A stretch of DNA of 39,140 nucleotides from Candidatus Methanodesulfokora washburnensis (GTDB lineage Archaea > Korarchaeota > Korarchaeia > Korarchaeales > Korarchaeaceae). The translations under genes and the position numbers were made by a program. Below are positions 16,410-23,739 of the stretch, piece by piece. The notes beneath the pieces are model-generated. The model had not been told where the DNA came from, did no database searches, and saw nothing but the letters and a program-made list of their open reading frames with translations. Position 1 is the stretch's first letter; each line of letters begins with the position of its first letter. The stretch spans positions 1-39,140 of the forward strand of contig NZ_RCOS01000170.1 in assembly GCF_003947435.1 (NCBI RefSeq), read 5' to 3'.

Positions 16410-17415
16410 AATCTTACATAATCTCACCAAGAAACCATTAGTGCTATTTTCCCTTCTCCTCCTTTTTTCAATAAATGCTGGGCTGATTGTAGCCCAGAGA
16501 TCGTATGCATATCCCAAGGAAGGGAGCTATGCTACCTATGAGTGCTGGTCGAAGGGTTATCCTGTTCAACTCAAGAACTGGACTGATTTTACATACGATA
16601 ACGTACATATAATATATTATTGGAAAATAATAGAGATAAATAATAATATAGGTATGCGCGTTTTTGTGAAAGTGAACGCAAGCTATGATGAAAAGTATAC
16701 CTGTTATGTCAAGAGGTTTCCCCCTCTCTCTCGTAGCGATGTTGTTGAATTCGCAGAGGGGCCTAGGAATGTCTCATTTAATGGCACAATATTCGTCAAT
16801 CTGGAGAAGGAAGAAGCTTATTATGGTAATATGAGCATAGAGCCGCCCCGCTTCTGGTGGCCGGTTGATCTTACAAACGGGGAGAAGATAAAGTTTGGAA
16901 GAGCTCCTGATGGAACCCCTCTGGAGTGGGAGGTACATGTATTCCCTGATTTTCTTCCTGATCCTCGAACCGGAGTTTATGTAAAAGCTCCTGAGATAAA
17001 AACTCCCTTAGGCACTAGGAAATACAGTGACATAGCCTTTATAGAATCCTACACGTATGATCCCGTATGGCAGAGAGGGTATTTAGAGGCTATCTTTGTC
17101 GATAGGATCACGGGCATCGCTCTAGGCTCTGTATCCTACTATGATGGAGTCTTGGGCCTTATGGGAATCTATGGCATATCCGGTACAAAATTTGCCAACA
17201 TAGATAAGACCATGCACGTCTCCTGCGTTATGAGAGATGCCTATATAAATGGAACGGAGGTTATTGTCCTGAAAGGGAAAAGCTCGGAGGAGCCTTTCAT
17301 CATTATATTTATAATATTATGTATGGTGATTCCATATGTATATTATAGAATCAGAAGATCTAGTAAAAAAGTATGGAAGAGTGGCTGCACTGGACAACGT
17401 CACCCTGAAAATTAA
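16390..17415 (+). CDS. Exported, C-terminally membrane-anchored protein
   Basis: 341 aa from ATG 16390, overlapping the previous gene by 20 nt (TTG 16384 is an alternative). A signal-type helix at about 15-36 (KKPLVLFSLLLLFSINAGLIVAQ) is followed by an extracellular domain of about 270 residues, rich in aromatic beta segments and N-x-S/T sites. Then comes one C-terminal helix (FIIIFIILCMVIPYVYY) with a basic cytoplasmic tail (RIRRSSKKVWK). Family not recognised. Its last 80 nt overlap the start of the ABC ATPase in another frame. Confidence 0.65.
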   Translation: MPRSEAEILHNLTKKPLVLFSLLLLFSINAGLIVAQRSYAYPKEGSYATYECWSKGYPVQLKNWTDFTYDNVHIIYYWKIIEINNNIGMRVFVKVNASYDEKYTCYVKRFPPLSRSDVVEFAEGPRNVSFNGTIFVNLEKEEAYYGNMSIEPPRFWWPVDLTNGEKIKFGRAPDGTPLEWEVHVFPDFLPDPRTGVYVKAPEIKTPLGTRKYSDIAFIESYTYDPVWQRGYLEAIFVDRITGIALGSVSYYDGVLGLMGIYGISGTKFANIDKTMHVSCVMRDAYINGTEVIVLKGKSSEEPFIIIFIILCMVIPYVYYRIRRSSKKVWKSGCTGQRHPEN

Positions 17416-18088
17416 GAGGGGGATCTTCGGCTTGCTTGGCCCAAATGGTGCGGGAAAAACCTCATTTATGAGGATAATAGTTGGCCTCTCCAAGAAGACA
17501 TCGGGAAGAGTGGAGGTACTTGGCATGGATCCATGGAAGGAGGGGGAGAAGGTGAGGAGGAAGGTTGGATTTATGCCGGAGAAGCCAGCATTTCCACCTC
17601 ATCTCACAGGGAGAAGAATACTTGAGCTCATCACTAGGCTGAGAGGTTATGAACTGAGCAAATCCCTTGAGTTAGCTGATGCTCTGGGGTTGAAGAGAAG
17701 GATAGATTCCCCTATTGGGGGATATTCCGCTGGGATGAGAAGTAGGCTGGCTTTTTGCATTAGTTTGATAGGAGATCCGGACCTCCTAGTTCTGGATGAA
17801 CCCGTGGCCAACTTAGATCCGCTGGGCAGAATCAGGCTTCTCAGCATATTAAGGGAGCGATCTAAAGATGGATGCTCCGTTGTGATAGCAACTCACTCCC
17901 TGAGGGATGTGGAGGATCTTTTGGACAGCGCTGCGTTTATATACAGGGGAAGGATCTTGGACAGCGGAGACATAGGGGATCTCATGAGAAGATACATGGG
18001 TTATCAGCCGGAGGAAAAGGTTACTGATATTGAAAGGTTATATATGGGTGTAATGCATGAGAAAGCTCATGATCTTGATGAAATTTGA
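17336..18088 (+). CDS. ABC transporter ATPase
   Basis: 250 aa. Walker A GPNGAGKTS (about 35-43), signature GGYSAGMRSRL (degenerate, YSAGM in place of LSGGQ), Walker B LLVLDEP, D-loop and switch His (ATHS). Closest in type to the ATPases of ABC-2 exporters and bacteriocin/antibiotic immunity transporters (BcrA/CcmA-like). The N-terminal reading IIESEDLVKKYGRVAALDN is the normal ABC start, so ATG 17336 is right despite the 80-nt overlap with the upstream gene. It partners the permease at 18057. Confidence 0.9.
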   Translation: MYIIESEDLVKKYGRVAALDNVTLKIKRGIFGLLGPNGAGKTSFMRIIVGLSKKTSGRVEVLGMDPWKEGEKVRRKVGFMPEKPAFPPHLTGRRILELITRLRGYELSKSLELADALGLKRRIDSPIGGYSAGMRSRLAFCISLIGDPDLLVLDEPVANLDPLGRIRLLSILRERSKDGCSVVIATHSLRDVEDLLDSAAFIYRGRILDSGDIGDLMRRYMGYQPEEKVTDIERLYMGVMHEKAHDLDEI

Positions 18089-18782
18089 GCTTGAAAATCT
18101 CACAAGATTCCCCATTTTAGAGCTAATACTGCTTTTTTTGGCTATAGCTTCCTTCTCACCACCAGCTGTGGTATCTGCCTCATTCTCAACGCTTGGCGAG
18201 GAGGTATACTCCCGCATTTCTTTTATTGTCTCAAAGTACTTTATATCATCATTTTCCACATCATATGTTCCTACTGTTATAGTAACGTCCTCCCTTATAG
18301 CTGCCTCTCTTGCATTTGAGATAGAGACAGGCCAGATAGAACTTCTTCTTCTCCAGCCCATCCGAAGAGGAGATGTTCTCCTCTCAAAAATTCTCTCGAT
18401 ATCCTTTATTGTGGTGTCCATCCAGCTCTTATCAGCACTTCTCTCTTCAACTACATATTATCATAAGTTCGTGGTATATATTAGTCCTGCCTCCCTGCTT
18501 ATCTCCCTTTACTTAAGCTTGCTCTCCGTGATGCTGTCCATGTCCTTAACATTAGCCATCTTCGCAGTCTTAAAAAGGAGCCTTCTATCCACAATGGTAG
18601 CTCTAATAGCTCTTATTAGTCCTGCCTTTGCTAATGTGAAATTTCTTCCTCCGAGAGCATTTCTAAGGGCCACCGACCTGGACTTTCTGGGGCTTCTTGG
18701 GGACACGTGTGTTATGCTGCTTATGTCTTTCTTCCTTCTCGTGCTAGAGTATTACTTATATACAAGGAGGGTTGGAACTTGA
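18057..18782 (+). CDS. ABC-2-type transporter permease
   Basis: 241 aa with six predicted membrane helices. LLLQPIRRGDVLLSKIL is the ABC-2 coupling-region pattern (LxxPxxRxxxLLxKxL). ATG 18057 overlaps the ATPase gene by 32 nt; ATG 18069 is equally possible. It would form the membrane channel with the ATPase at 17336. Direction is probably export, as usual for ABC-2 systems without a binding protein. Substrate unknown. Confidence 0.82.
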   Translation: MRKLMILMKFELENLTRFPILELILLFLAIASFSPPAVVSASFSTLGEEVYSRISFIVSKYFISSFSTSYVPTVIVTSSLIAASLAFEIETGQIELLLLQPIRRGDVLLSKILSISFIVVSIQLLSALLSSTTYYHKFVVYISPASLLISLYLSLLSVMLSMSLTLAIFAVLKRSLLSTMVALIALISPAFANVKFLPPRAFLRATDLDFLGLLGDTCVMLLMSFFLLVLEYYLYTRRVGT

Positions 18783-19228
18783 GGTTTCCGAGAGTTCTAA
18801 CTATTCTGCTGGTAATATCTCTTTCCACAATCATAGGTGTACAATTGAGATCGGGAATCATCGAGGACTGTGTAGAGAATCCTTTTAGGATCAACCTGAC
18901 TGTTTTTCTGCCCCAGAGAGAAACGGAGCTTCGTATAACTACTTGTACGAATTGTTCCTTTGTAGTGGAAGTCTATGATCTGGAAAGTGCTCTTAATGGA
19001 GAAAGGCCTCTCTTAACTAGGAATGCAACATCATCTTTAACACTGAAGCTCCTTCCATACAGCAGTTTTTATCTCATTAAAGCCGGGCCTTATCTTCATG
19101 AGTTGTGCATCAGGCAGCATGGGGTTGAGAAGGACAATCTCCTCTACTCTGAAGTTGTTGCAGTTATCGCTACAATCTTGCTGGCCATCGAGCTAATCAG
19201 GGGGAGACTTAAATTGAGCAGGCTTTAG
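18779..19228 (+). CDS. Two-helix membrane protein with external domain
   Basis: 149 aa from TTG 18779, fixed by AAGGAGG (18764-18770) and the TTGA overlap with the permease stop. Topology: N-terminal helix (RVLTILLVISLSTIIGVQL), external domain of about 95 residues with three Cys in its first half, C-terminal helix (VVAVIATILLAIELI), and basic tail. Its last 21 codons have a close paralogous copy at 20249-20305. Family unknown. It is cotranslated with the ABC permease, so it is likely an accessory part of that transporter. Confidence 0.6.
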   Translation: MRFPRVLTILLVISLSTIIGVQLRSGIIEDCVENPFRINLTVFLPQRETELRITTCTNCSFVVEVYDLESALNGERPLLTRNATSSLTLKLLPYSSFYLIKAGPYLHELCIRQHGVEKDNLLYSEVVAVIATILLAIELIRGRLKLSRL

Positions 19229-19298
19229 AATTTCTCTAATAAGTAGATTTTAAGAAAAATCTACTCAGATTTTGTGATATAAAATGTTAAAAAAAAGA

Positions 19299-19862
19299 TT
19301 AGGGTTTGCCTTGTTCAACCACTCCTCGCTTGACTATCCTGCACTTTGAGGAGGAGCTCCAGATAATCTGGCCTGATTGCGTTGCAATAGACTCCTTTGT
19401 GATAATCTCATCTCCATTGTTAATCTTAAAAAGTCTGACCGTGAAGTTCCCGAGAAGAAGCTTATATGCGGTCTCATTTATGGGAAGGAGAAAGCCAGGC
19501 TGGCAGATATTGGTGCATTCCCTCGGTAGCTCTGGAGAAGATCCCTCGCAGGGCGGACTCGAGATGGAAATGAAGAAGGAGCGGTTTACAAGGCTTTCAT
19601 TTTTCATCTCTACTGGAAGGCAAACAAATGGCCTTTCAACAGATAGGAAGGTTCTCGTCCCGTTTTCAAGTGTGCTCATGCGGTTTTCTAGTTGCACACT
19701 AATAGACCAACTGGGATAAGTCTCATTAACGATAATGGGCTCACATAGTTCTTCATGGATTTCATAGCTAGCAGGCATGAAAATTTCAATATTATTATAT
19801 GCTAAAATACCTAAGGCTACTAAAAAAGAAAGAAAGATCAGTAGGAACACTAAGGCCCTCAT
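19299..19862 (-). CDS. Exported or membrane-anchored protein, inward from the right repeat
   Basis: 187 aa on the minus strand. N-terminal membrane helix or signal (MRALVFLLIFLSFLVALGIL), then an external domain with several Cys (CEPI, FVCLPV, PPCEG, ECTNICQPG, KCRIV) and many N-x-S/T sites. Expressed from the promoter in the right inverted repeat, towards the rest of the cassette. Its general plan (one helix plus Cys-containing N-glycosylation-rich domain) resembles the protein at 18779, though I see no clear sequence alignment. Function unknown. Confidence 0.6.
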   Translation of the reverse strand: MRALVFLLIFLSFLVALGILAYNNIEIFMPASYEIHEELCEPIIVNETYPSWSISVQLENRMSTLENGTRTFLSVERPFVCLPVEMKNESLVNRSFFISISSPPCEGSSPELPRECTNICQPGFLLPINETAYKLLLGNFTVRLFKINNGDEIITKESIATQSGQIIWSSSSKCRIVKRGVVEQGKP

Positions 19863-19877
19863 AATTTATCCCCCGCA

Positions 19878-20158
19878 ATTTTAGTAGACCTCTTATTTAA
19901 AATTATTTTGTTCTGCTTCTTCCTTTTTTTCAGAATCTTTGACTTAGGGAGATTGATGTTATGAGGAAAAAGGGAAAGATGACATTATTAAACGGAAAAA
20001 GAGCTTAAAGCAGAGCTTTCATTGATAAAATATCAAGATAAATTAATAAGATATTTTATTATAGAAATACTTTGTTAAATGTCTTAAAAGTTTTTCTACT
20101 TTAATTTAAATATATGAAATCTATTTATTTCTACAAAAGCTTTTCACAAGATCTTGAA
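19878..20158 (-). repeat. 281-bp inverted repeat, right copy, with inward promoter
   Basis: Reverse complement of the left copy at 15709-15989. The inner end ATTTTAGTAGACC... reads outward-in as the same TATA-like AATTTTAAATAAGAGG ahead of the minus-strand ATG at 19862. The outer end again has the palindrome CAAGATCTTG (20147-20156). The inner 66 bp match with a single difference, so the promoter block has been kept identical. No flanking target duplication was found. Confidence 0.85.
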
Positions 20159-20248
20159 GTTCAGGTATGAATTTATTCTGAACGGATGAACCTTATAAGA
20201 CTGTCATGTAGTGTGAAGAAAGAGAAATGTGCATGCTTCAGCACAATG

Positions 20249-20305
20249 GCTGCAATCCTGCTAGCTAAGCTAATCAAGGGAAGACTTAAATTGAGCAAGC
20301 TTTAG
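20249..20305 (+). pseudogene. Fragment: 3' end of a paralogue of the 18779 gene
   Basis: 20249-20309 aligns with 19169-19232 with about eight substitutions and one 3-nt gap. In frame it reads AAILLAKLIKGRLKLSKL-stop against ATILLAIELIRGRLKLSRL-stop. Similarity fades upstream of 20240 and stops appear. It is a leftover of a second cassette copy, ending 8 nt before the next gene. The remaining bases from 20159 show only a possible TATA (CCTTATAAG, near 20189). Confidence 0.75.
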
Positions 20306-20313
20306 AATTCCTT

Positions 20314-20745
20314 ATGGAAAGGTTGCTAAGCTATGGAATAAAATTTGAGGTAATAAGGCCAAGCGGTCCAGTGAGAACTGTGAAGGAGACATCCGCTTTA
20401 ACTGGCCTTCCGGAGTCATCGATAATAAAGACCCTCATCTTCGTGTCTGAGAAAGGAGGGATAGCTGCTATAGTTCCGGGGGATAAAAAAGCAGATCTGG
20501 AAAAGCTTTCCAGAATATTTGGAAAGGTGAGGCTTGCCTCAGCGGATGAAATTCTGAGCTTAACTGGATTTCCACTTGGAGGAGTTCCTCCATTCGGCCA
20601 TGGTCTGCAGACTGTTGTCGATTCCTCGCTCAAGCCCGATGAGGAGGTGGTTGGAGGGGGAGGGGATGAGATGACCTTGATAAAGGTGAAAGTGAGGGAC
20701 ATAATTGAGGTGAACAAAGCAATAGTGGCCGATATCTCCAAGTGA
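20314..20745 (+). CDS. YbaK/EbsC-type aminoacyl-tRNA deacylase
   Basis: 143 aa. Free-standing YbaK/ProX-like domain that hydrolyses mischarged aminoacyl-tRNAs (typically Cys- or Ala-tRNA-Pro). Family landmarks: SALTGLPESSIIKTLIF, the IPAIVPGD-type strand (IAAIVPGDKKADLEKL), and the GGVPPFGHG loop that closes the active site. TATA-like CCTTATAAG (about 20189) lies 120 nt upstream. The cassette fragment abuts the start codon, so the original promoter may have been displaced. Confidence 0.88.
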   Translation: MERLLSYGIKFEVIRPSGPVRTVKETSALTGLPESSIIKTLIFVSEKGGIAAIVPGDKKADLEKLSRIFGKVRLASADEILSLTGFPLGGVPPFGHGLQTVVDSSLKPDEEVVGGGGDEMTLIKVKVRDIIEVNKAIVADISK

Positions 20746-20815
20746 ATTCCTCTTGCCTTTTTATAACTTGTAGTAAAAGCAAAGGCCAGCTAAAACTTAT
20801 GGAAAAGGTGAGCTT

Positions 20816-21670
20816 GTGAAAATAGAGATAAAGCCTGTGGATCTCGATCTAACTCTTTACCCATCCTTTGTCCTCTCTATCTTCAACCAATTAAATGGGA
20901 CTTATGTAAAGGCTGCAGGAAGGAAGAAAGGATGCAGGATGAAAGTAGAGGGGAAATTCCTGCTGACAGAGTGCGAGGAAGCTCTATACTGGAGCGGAGC
21001 TTGGTTTATGGAGGTGCTGGACTCAGAGGAGACGGGATTATCCTGGCTTGTGGATCTGCTCAGAGAGCAGTACCCAAAGCTAGGGCTTTCTGTCGATCCT
21101 CAAGATCCTCTCCACATCTTAATTCCAGTCTTCCTCTCCCAGTCCACAAGCTATCATGGAAATGTGGTTAAATGGTCCAGAAGGATGTGGGAGATGACGG
21201 ATGACCCATTTAAAGCTGCTGAAATAGCCCCGAAAATAGCCGGAAGTTATCAGCTGAGAAGGCTTCACGAGTCATTTCCCTGTCTATCATCAGCTATCAG
21301 CAGGGATATCTGGGCCACGAGAATTGAGATGATGAAGTGCAGGTATTGCGGGCCCAAAATTGCCGATGCATTTCTTTTATTCGGAATAGCTGACACAACA
21401 TCAGCTCCAGTGGACAGGCACTTTACATCGATGGCCAGAAAGCTTGAGCTCTGGGACTTCGAGCTTCCGAGGCAAAGCATGTGCAGAAAATATGGATGTC
21501 CAAGCTGTCCTGCTAACAGGAAGTGCATCAGATGGATTGCCTCAGAATCGTTTGGAAAGCTGACTGGATGGGTTCAAACAGCATTTTACCTTCATGAAAA
21601 GCTGTACTGCTCAAAAAAGCTGTGTCAAGAATGTATGCTTAGATCTGAATGCAATCTGAAATCGGATTAG
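20816..21670 (+). CDS. HhH-GPD DNA glycosylase, OGG-like, with two Cys4 motifs
   Basis: 284 aa, GTG start after AAAGGTGA. The helix-hairpin-helix and catalytic region (CRYCGPKIADAFLLFG...APVDRHF) has Lys181 and Asp200 19 residues apart, the spacing of K249/D268 in human OGG1. A bifunctional 8-oxoguanine glycosylase/lyase is therefore likely. The N-terminal 100 residues fit the OGG beta domain. Unlike OGG1 it has two C-x4-C-x2-C-x5-C groups: C223/228/231/237 and C265/270/273/279. Either could hold an Fe-S cluster as in endonuclease III, or zinc. Confidence 0.82.
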   Translation: MKIEIKPVDLDLTLYPSFVLSIFNQLNGTYVKAAGRKKGCRMKVEGKFLLTECEEALYWSGAWFMEVLDSEETGLSWLVDLLREQYPKLGLSVDPQDPLHILIPVFLSQSTSYHGNVVKWSRRMWEMTDDPFKAAEIAPKIAGSYQLRRLHESFPCLSSAISRDIWATRIEMMKCRYCGPKIADAFLLFGIADTTSAPVDRHFTSMARKLELWDFELPRQSMCRKYGCPSCPANRKCIRWIASESFGKLTGWVQTAFYLHEKLYCSKKLCQECMLRSECNLKSD

Positions 21671-21671
21671 G

Positions 21672-22067
21672 TCACTTATACCAGACAGTCTTAAGATTGA
21701 GCATTTTGAAGTGAGGATCGTCCGTTATTATCGCTGCTTTATGCTGTTTAGCGACTGCTCCTATTATCACATCTGCTATCGGGATGTCCTTATGCCTAAG
21801 CGCCAATTCTCCGGCGAGAAAAGCAGTCTCCTCATCAACTGAAAGCACTCCTGCTCCTCTAGCTGTCCATAGCTTGAGCTTTATTCTGGCCTGTTCTGCT
21901 CCCAGCCTTGTTCCGGCTACTTTCATAAACTCTGTAATGACTATAGAGGGGATTATCAGCTTCTCCTTTGATATCCTTGAAAGGAAATTTGCTATGTCTC
22001 TTCTCTCCTCATCAGAAGGGGGAAAGGTATGTGCTATCAGGAATTTTGTGTCCAATATCAACGCCAT
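21672..22067 (-). CDS. vapC: PIN-domain toxin (VapC-like)
   Basis: 131 aa. The four acidic residues of the PIN nuclease site are visible: D6 (LDTKF), E46 (VITEF), D99 (PIADVIIG) and D116/117 (ITDDPHF). Ribonuclease toxin predicted. The start overlaps the AbrB-type antitoxin gene by 10 nt, the usual coupled order (antitoxin first). It converges with the DNA glycosylase with a 1-nt gap. Confidence 0.88.
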   Translation of the reverse strand: MALILDTKFLIAHTFPPSDEERRDIANFLSRISKEKLIIPSIVITEFMKVAGTRLGAEQARIKLKLWTARGAGVLSVDEETAFLAGELALRHKDIPIADVIIGAVAKQHKAAIITDDPHFKMLNLKTVWYK

Positions 22068-22285
22068 GCCTTTCTTTCCTCCTCCAACAGCTTGATAAGC
22101 CTCCTATATTCCTCCTCACCAACTGGATCTCCTGGTTCCGGAATTCCCGATTTCATAAGCACTATTTTGTCTCCTTCCAAAGAAGCACAGATGATATCCC
22201 CCTCTTTTATGTTTAGGGCATCCCTATATTTTTTAGGAATCGTTACTTGGCCCTTTCTGGTAACCTTCAGAATTTCCCCTTGCAT
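22058..22285 (-). CDS. vapB: AbrB/SpoVT-type antitoxin
   Basis: 75 aa. Swapped-hairpin DNA-binding domain at residues 1-47 (ILKVTRKGQVTIPKKYRDAL, NIKEGDIICASLEGDKIVLM). The C-terminal 28 residues form a charged toxin-binding helix. Forms a pair with the PIN gene downstream. A perfect inverted repeat directly before its ATG fits autorepression. Confidence 0.9.
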   Translation of the reverse strand: MQGEILKVTRKGQVTIPKKYRDALNIKEGDIICASLEGDKIVLMKSGIPEPGDPVGEEEYRRLIKLLEEERKAWR

Positions 22286-22287
22286 AA

Positions 22288-22306
22288 GTAGTACTTCTAG
22301 TACTAC
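22288..22306 (-). promoter_or_regulatory. Inverted-repeat operator of the AbrB/PIN pair
   Basis: GTAGTAC-TTCTA-GTACTAC is a perfect 7-bp inverted repeat with a 5-bp spacer, starting 2 nt upstream of the antitoxin ATG. A TATA-like CTTAATAG (minus strand, about 22309-22316) lies just beyond, so the repeat would cover the transcription start. Suits repression by the AbrB-type dimer. Confidence 0.6.
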
Positions 22307-22472
22307 CTATTAAGTCTTTCCAATAAAATCGCGAGACTCAGCTTACTAAATATATTATTTGTAAACAGAGATATTCTTAGGGAAAGTGATCCTGTGTCAT
22401 TGTAAGCAATAGAAGTTAAGAAAGCGAAGAGGCCTAAGAATCTAGACAGTAAGATGCCCTTACTCTCGTTCA

Positions 22473-23207
22473 TTATTGGGTTATCTTGATTCTACCTTTG
22501 GAAAGCTTCTGTTGATTTCGTAATATCATTACATGTAGGATCTTGCTGAGGACAAGATGAGGGAGATCGTGCCTCATGTAGGCTGTCACTATTTTCCTCT
22601 CGGCATTCCTAAGAATCTCACTTAAAGTAGACTTACTGATATTCAGTTCCTCCGAGAGCTGATCCAAGGATATCCCATGAGGTTGGCCGTAATATCCTCT
22701 AAAATAAGCGTAATATAGGACTTCCTGCTCTCTCGGTGTTAGCATGTATCCCATAACATCATCAGCTCTCCCAGAAATCAGTACTTCGAACAGATCATTC
22801 GGAATCTCTCTCTTACGATATACTAGCTCGAAAAGCAAGCCGAAAGGAGTTACAAGAATGGACTTTGGGACGACTCCGCTAGTACCATATACCACGGGAC
22901 AATTAGCGCAAGCGTTATGGGATAAATACAGGAGGACATTACCCCTGCTCCTGTAAAAAAACTCATTAGCCATTTTATATTTCTGTAAAATTTTCATAAG
23001 ACTATTTAGGAACTCCTTCCGCTTAAAGCTAATTCTAAGACAACCCTCGACAGTTCTATCTGCACCTATTCTAACTCCTATGAATCTGCCAACAAGCTCA
23101 TCTCCGTTGAAAGAGCTTTTTGTGGAGATAACGGACTCTCTGAAAATATCAGCCAGCAGGCATCTACCCCTATAGAGGGCATATGCAATATTGAACTGTA
23201 TGGGCAT
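22473..23207 (-). CDS. Bacterio-opsin-activator-type (HTH_10) transcriptional regulator
   Basis: 244 aa. The C-terminal HTH_10 domain is clear (LTPREQEVLYYAYFRGYY, then SLDQLSEELNISKSTLSEIL). The N-terminal 160 residues form a sensor-like domain with a CxxC (NACANCPVV, about residue 112) that could sense redox state or metal. In haloarchaea a regulator of this type (DmsR) controls the DMSO reductase operon. The position here, next to a related molybdoenzyme operon, suggests the same job by analogy. Encoded behind the small membrane protein at 23265 on the same strand. Confidence 0.82.
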   Translation of the reverse strand: MPIQFNIAYALYRGRCLLADIFRESVISTKSSFNGDELVGRFIGVRIGADRTVEGCLRISFKRKEFLNSLMKILQKYKMANEFFYRSRGNVLLYLSHNACANCPVVYGTSGVVPKSILVTPFGLLFELVYRKREIPNDLFEVLISGRADDVMGYMLTPREQEVLYYAYFRGYYGQPHGISLDQLSEELNISKSTLSEILRNAERKIVTAYMRHDLPHLVLSKILHVMILRNQQKLSKGRIKITQ

Positions 23208-23264
23208 CCCTGAAAGGGGGATTAAAAAATAAAAAGATAGTGCTGGCCAGAAAGAAATTAATTA

Positions 23265-23573
23265 TCATTTATGCATCTTTTTTATCAAATAGAGCAAGGC
23301 GATTCCTATTACGAAAAGTGTCACTATGTTGAAGCCCTTTAGCGGATGTCCTGCATAGTACATTGCTCCAATTCCTCCAGGAGCCCCTGGCGGTAAGCCA
23401 GTCCACCAAGCTAGGTATCTTCCCATCATGTTAAACATCGGGGCTATTGGTATCGTCACCAGGAACATGTAGAGCAACCCCGGTCTCTTAATTCTCTCTA
23501 ATATTGCTGGACCTACTAAAGCCAATGTTATGAGCCAGAGAGCATATAAGGGAAGCCACGAATAAGGGAACAT
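23265..23573 (-). CDS. Small three-helix membrane protein
   Basis: 102 aa with three hydrophobic segments (about 5-24, 33-52, 80-98) and a Gly/Pro-rich loop (GLPPGAPGGIGAMYYAGHP). Family not recognised. Divergent from the molybdoenzyme and 57 nt ahead of the regulator on the minus strand. It could be an extra membrane part of the respiratory enzyme or a sensor partner of the regulator. TATA-like CTTTTAATAG (minus strand, about 23635-23644) lies about 65 nt upstream. Confidence 0.6.
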   Translation of the reverse strand: MFPYSWLPLYALWLITLALVGPAILERIKRPGLLYMFLVTIPIAPMFNMMGRYLAWWTGLPPGAPGGIGAMYYAGHPLKGFNIVTLFVIGIALLYLIKKMHK

Positions 23574-23651
23574 TGAGGCCCAACCTTACAGAGCTCATGT
23601 GAGACCACCACGATAACTGCTGTATAGAATAGATTCTATTAAAAGTCTGTT

Positions 23652-23682
23652 CCGTACATGTTCGGGATTAATATTTAAATAA
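23652..23682 (+). promoter_or_regulatory. Promoter of the molybdoenzyme operon with adjoining palindrome
   Basis: CCGTACATGTTCGG (23652-23665) is a 14-bp palindrome with one mismatched pair. It lies directly upstream of the TATA-like ATTAATATTTAAAT (23668-23681). This is the position where archaeal activators bind (upstream of BRE/TATA). The HTH_10 regulator next door is the obvious candidate. Transcription would start near 23705. Confidence 0.5.
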
Positions 23683-23739
23683 TCCTTAGACCCTAATTTT
23701 TGGTGGGTTTATTAACCTCCGTAGAATGGGATCTCTTGG

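Noticed and set aside
18707-18778. Upstream extension of the two-helix protein into the permease gene
   Set aside because: A good ribosome site and TTGA overlap place the start at 18779; the extra residues only mirror permease sequence in another frame.
15709-20158. Composite transposon with IS ends
   Set aside because: No transposase, no terminal short inverted repeats of an IS family, and no target-site duplication; the repeats carry promoters instead.
22288-22306. Intrinsic hairpin terminator
   Set aside because: No T-run follows on either strand and it sits at a start codon beside a TATA-like box, which fits an operator better.
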